Shown here in pieces: positions 30,718-32,365 of a DNA stretch of 32,365 bases; within the stretch, counting starts at the first letter, position 1; each line of letters starts with the position of its first letter. The stretch lies in the NCBI GenBank assembly GCA_015501055.1, contig JADNYV010000389.1:1-32365 (forward strand). Direction: 5' to 3'. The position numbers and the translations under genes are program-made. Origin of the DNA: Mucidula mucida (Eukaryota > Basidiomycota > Agaricomycetes > Agaricales > Physalacriaceae). The notes under the pieces were generated by a model. That model did not search any database. It was not told the origin of the DNA and was given only the letters and a program-made list of their open reading frames with translations.

Positions 30718-32365
30718 TCATAGGCCTTGATCATTTTCAAGAGGTAGTGAATACCTTTCCTTCAACAGACCCGCTTCCAGGGCTTTTATTTCTACGATTT
30801 TTCATCAGACTTAGAACCACGAAGGGCAATGTCAAACTCACGCATCGCCAAATGCTTCGAATGAAATCGACAGGCAGCCAAGTGACCTGACAACCCACGA
30901 GTGTTAAGTCTCGCCTTATTCTCAACGCGTCATTGCTTACCTGTCGCGCTCCAGAGCCCACGCACGCCCAGATCTCTCCATACCCCATACAACTCTCCTT
31001 CCGAGTTAAGTCCCCAAATTGGGCCACATTTATCAGCGACCTCCGTGCCGACAATACTCTTGAGACCGCCTTTCGTTTCTCCCACTCTACAGACCAAGGC
31101 TTAGGTTTAGACGTGGTTATATGATGGCACAGGAGGCGAACTCACCCCGTAGCGAAGACTACTACATCCGCTGGCAATCCCGTGCCATCCTCGAACAAAA
31201 TACCATTCTCGGTAAACTTCTTCATGTAGCTGTTACTTTTGAGCTTAATCTTGCCATCCGCGATAAGCTGGCTCGCTCCGACATCTGCCCACGCACATCT
31301 CAGTACTAGCAATGTCATCTACAACTACTATAAAGCTTACCGATGTAGTATCCGCCCTTCTTCGTGAGGAACTGAAGAAGTTGGCCCGCGCCTTTGTAGC
31401 CGTTATTGAGTTTGAAACCGCGCGCGCGGAGCGCGTCTAAGAGTGGTCTGTTGAAACGAATAACTATCCCGTTCAATGCAAGAAGGGCTTTCGTACTTGT
31501 CCGCTTCGGCCAGAGCATCTACTGATCGGACGTTGAGCTCCGTTCCTAGAAGATTCGGGAACGAAGCTTTCAGGAGGTCGGCCGAGTGTGTTGGAAGACC
31601 GCTGTTCAGGTAAAGTTCTGCATCATTCGATGAATATTAATTTGCGTACAGCTGTAAAGACCCACCGTCTGTGAGATACTTGAAGCCATTCTTGGTCGAA
31701 AACACATAAGTCGAACTACGTTGGTACATGGTAACATCTGTGTTTATTTAGAGAAGAATTGAAAGCATGAGAACAGCCACACGAACCAACGCCATGACGA
31801 TAACAATCGGCACAAATGTCGTGAGCTACCGCCTAATGTTACTATGTACACGCAAGCAATCAAAACCACGCACCAGACGTGGCAGCACCGACAACGACCA
31901 CCTTCTTTCCAGCATAATCCAAGGCCCGTTTATGCTCGAATGAGTGTAAGACTTTTCCTTTGAAGATTTCCTGCACAGGGAGCTCTTCAGCATAGCTTTT
32001 TCGATGCGCATGACACGACTTACCATTCCTTCAACATAAGGCGGTTTGAGAGTGCCAATACTCGTCTCCGCCAATCCTGTCGCACTAACAACATGGTTGA
32101 CACGAAGTGCGCGCTCCTTTCCGTCCCCGCGTTTGACGGTAACGGTCCATTTGCCAGAATCTTCAGAAACAGCACTTGTCACCACGGACGACGTCCAGAC
32201 ATTCAGGTCCATAACGTCTGCATAATTCTCTAGCCAATTCGCGAACTAGAAACACTTAGCTGCGCGTTGTGGCGTTGAGTCTGACGCACTCACTTTACGA
32301 GCAGGAGAGAACACTGGCCAAACACTGGGGAATCTGGAGGAGCAATGAGTTCTAGCGTGAAAATT
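30718..32365 (-). CDS. flavin-containing monooxygenase, 3' part (5' end outside window)
   Basis: Eleven exons are visible on the - strand: 32333 (or earlier)-32294, 32245-32024, 31970-31874, 31825-31787, 31737-31666, 31617-31497, 31447-31341, 31284-31146, 31086-30941, 30886-30842 and 30791-30718. They end in TGA at 30718-30720, and introns are 44-59 nt. Motifs include FSPARK, ENYADVMDLNVWT and HVVSATG. The second Rossmann strand is VVVVGAATSAHD, the NADPH-binding site of this class. Other motifs are YQRSSTYVFS and VVVFATG. Such enzymes use FAD and NADPH to oxygenate small molecules, in detoxification or secondary metabolism. The first FAD-binding GXGXXG motif must lie beyond base 32365. No break was seen in the visible part. 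The substrate cannot be told. Confidence 0.88.

Noticed and set aside
30675..31309. several + strand frames of 60-70 codons
   Set aside because: They are opposite the monooxygenase exons and introns and have no own coding signal.

Overview
The window looks like nuclear DNA of a basidiomycete fungus, most likely a mushroom-forming agaricomycete. Protein genes are dense and cut by many short introns (about 44-60 nt, GT..AG, often with a CTAAC-like branch site). The mobile DNA is of Ty3 chromovirus and hAT type. This assignment is an inference; no database was searched.

Bases 1-19723 hold one gene with two layers of mobile DNA nested inside it. The host gene is an acyl-CoA oxidase on the + strand with 12 exons. 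Its third exon is interrupted after base 492 by a complete 17,160-bp Ty3-type LTR retrotransposon on the - strand (493-17652). The retrotransposon has identical 287-bp LTRs and a 5-bp target duplication, CGATC. Removing it with one CGATC copy restores an open 635-codon oxidase frame. Its gag is in turn split by a 7,520-bp hAT DNA transposon (8905-16424) with an 8-bp target duplication, GATTGAAC, and imperfect terminal inverted repeats. The hAT carries an open 1057-aa transposase on + and a divergently oriented, open 711-aa passenger gene of unknown function on -. All layers still read cleanly, so both insertions look recent. The order of events was oxidase gene, then LTR element, then hAT.

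Bases 19724-20743 hold an intron-containing tRNA-Leu(UAG) gene and a candidate 329-bp MITE flanked by TA.

Bases 20744-32365 are ordinary gene-rich DNA with five genes, all on the - strand. They are a 645-aa secreted protein with a PKD-like domain (20744-23156), a 668-aa single-pass membrane protein with a long disordered tail (23770-26087), a 233-aa protein of unknown function (26749-27622), a coiled-coil protein resembling basidiomycete She3-like proteins with apparent compensating frame offsets (28407-30145), and the 3' part of a flavin-dependent monooxygenase whose 5' end lies beyond the window (30718-32365).

Gene models were spliced by eye using intron phase, donor and acceptor dinucleotides and coding continuity. 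Each total is a whole number of codons, but individual splice sites are not backed by transcripts.
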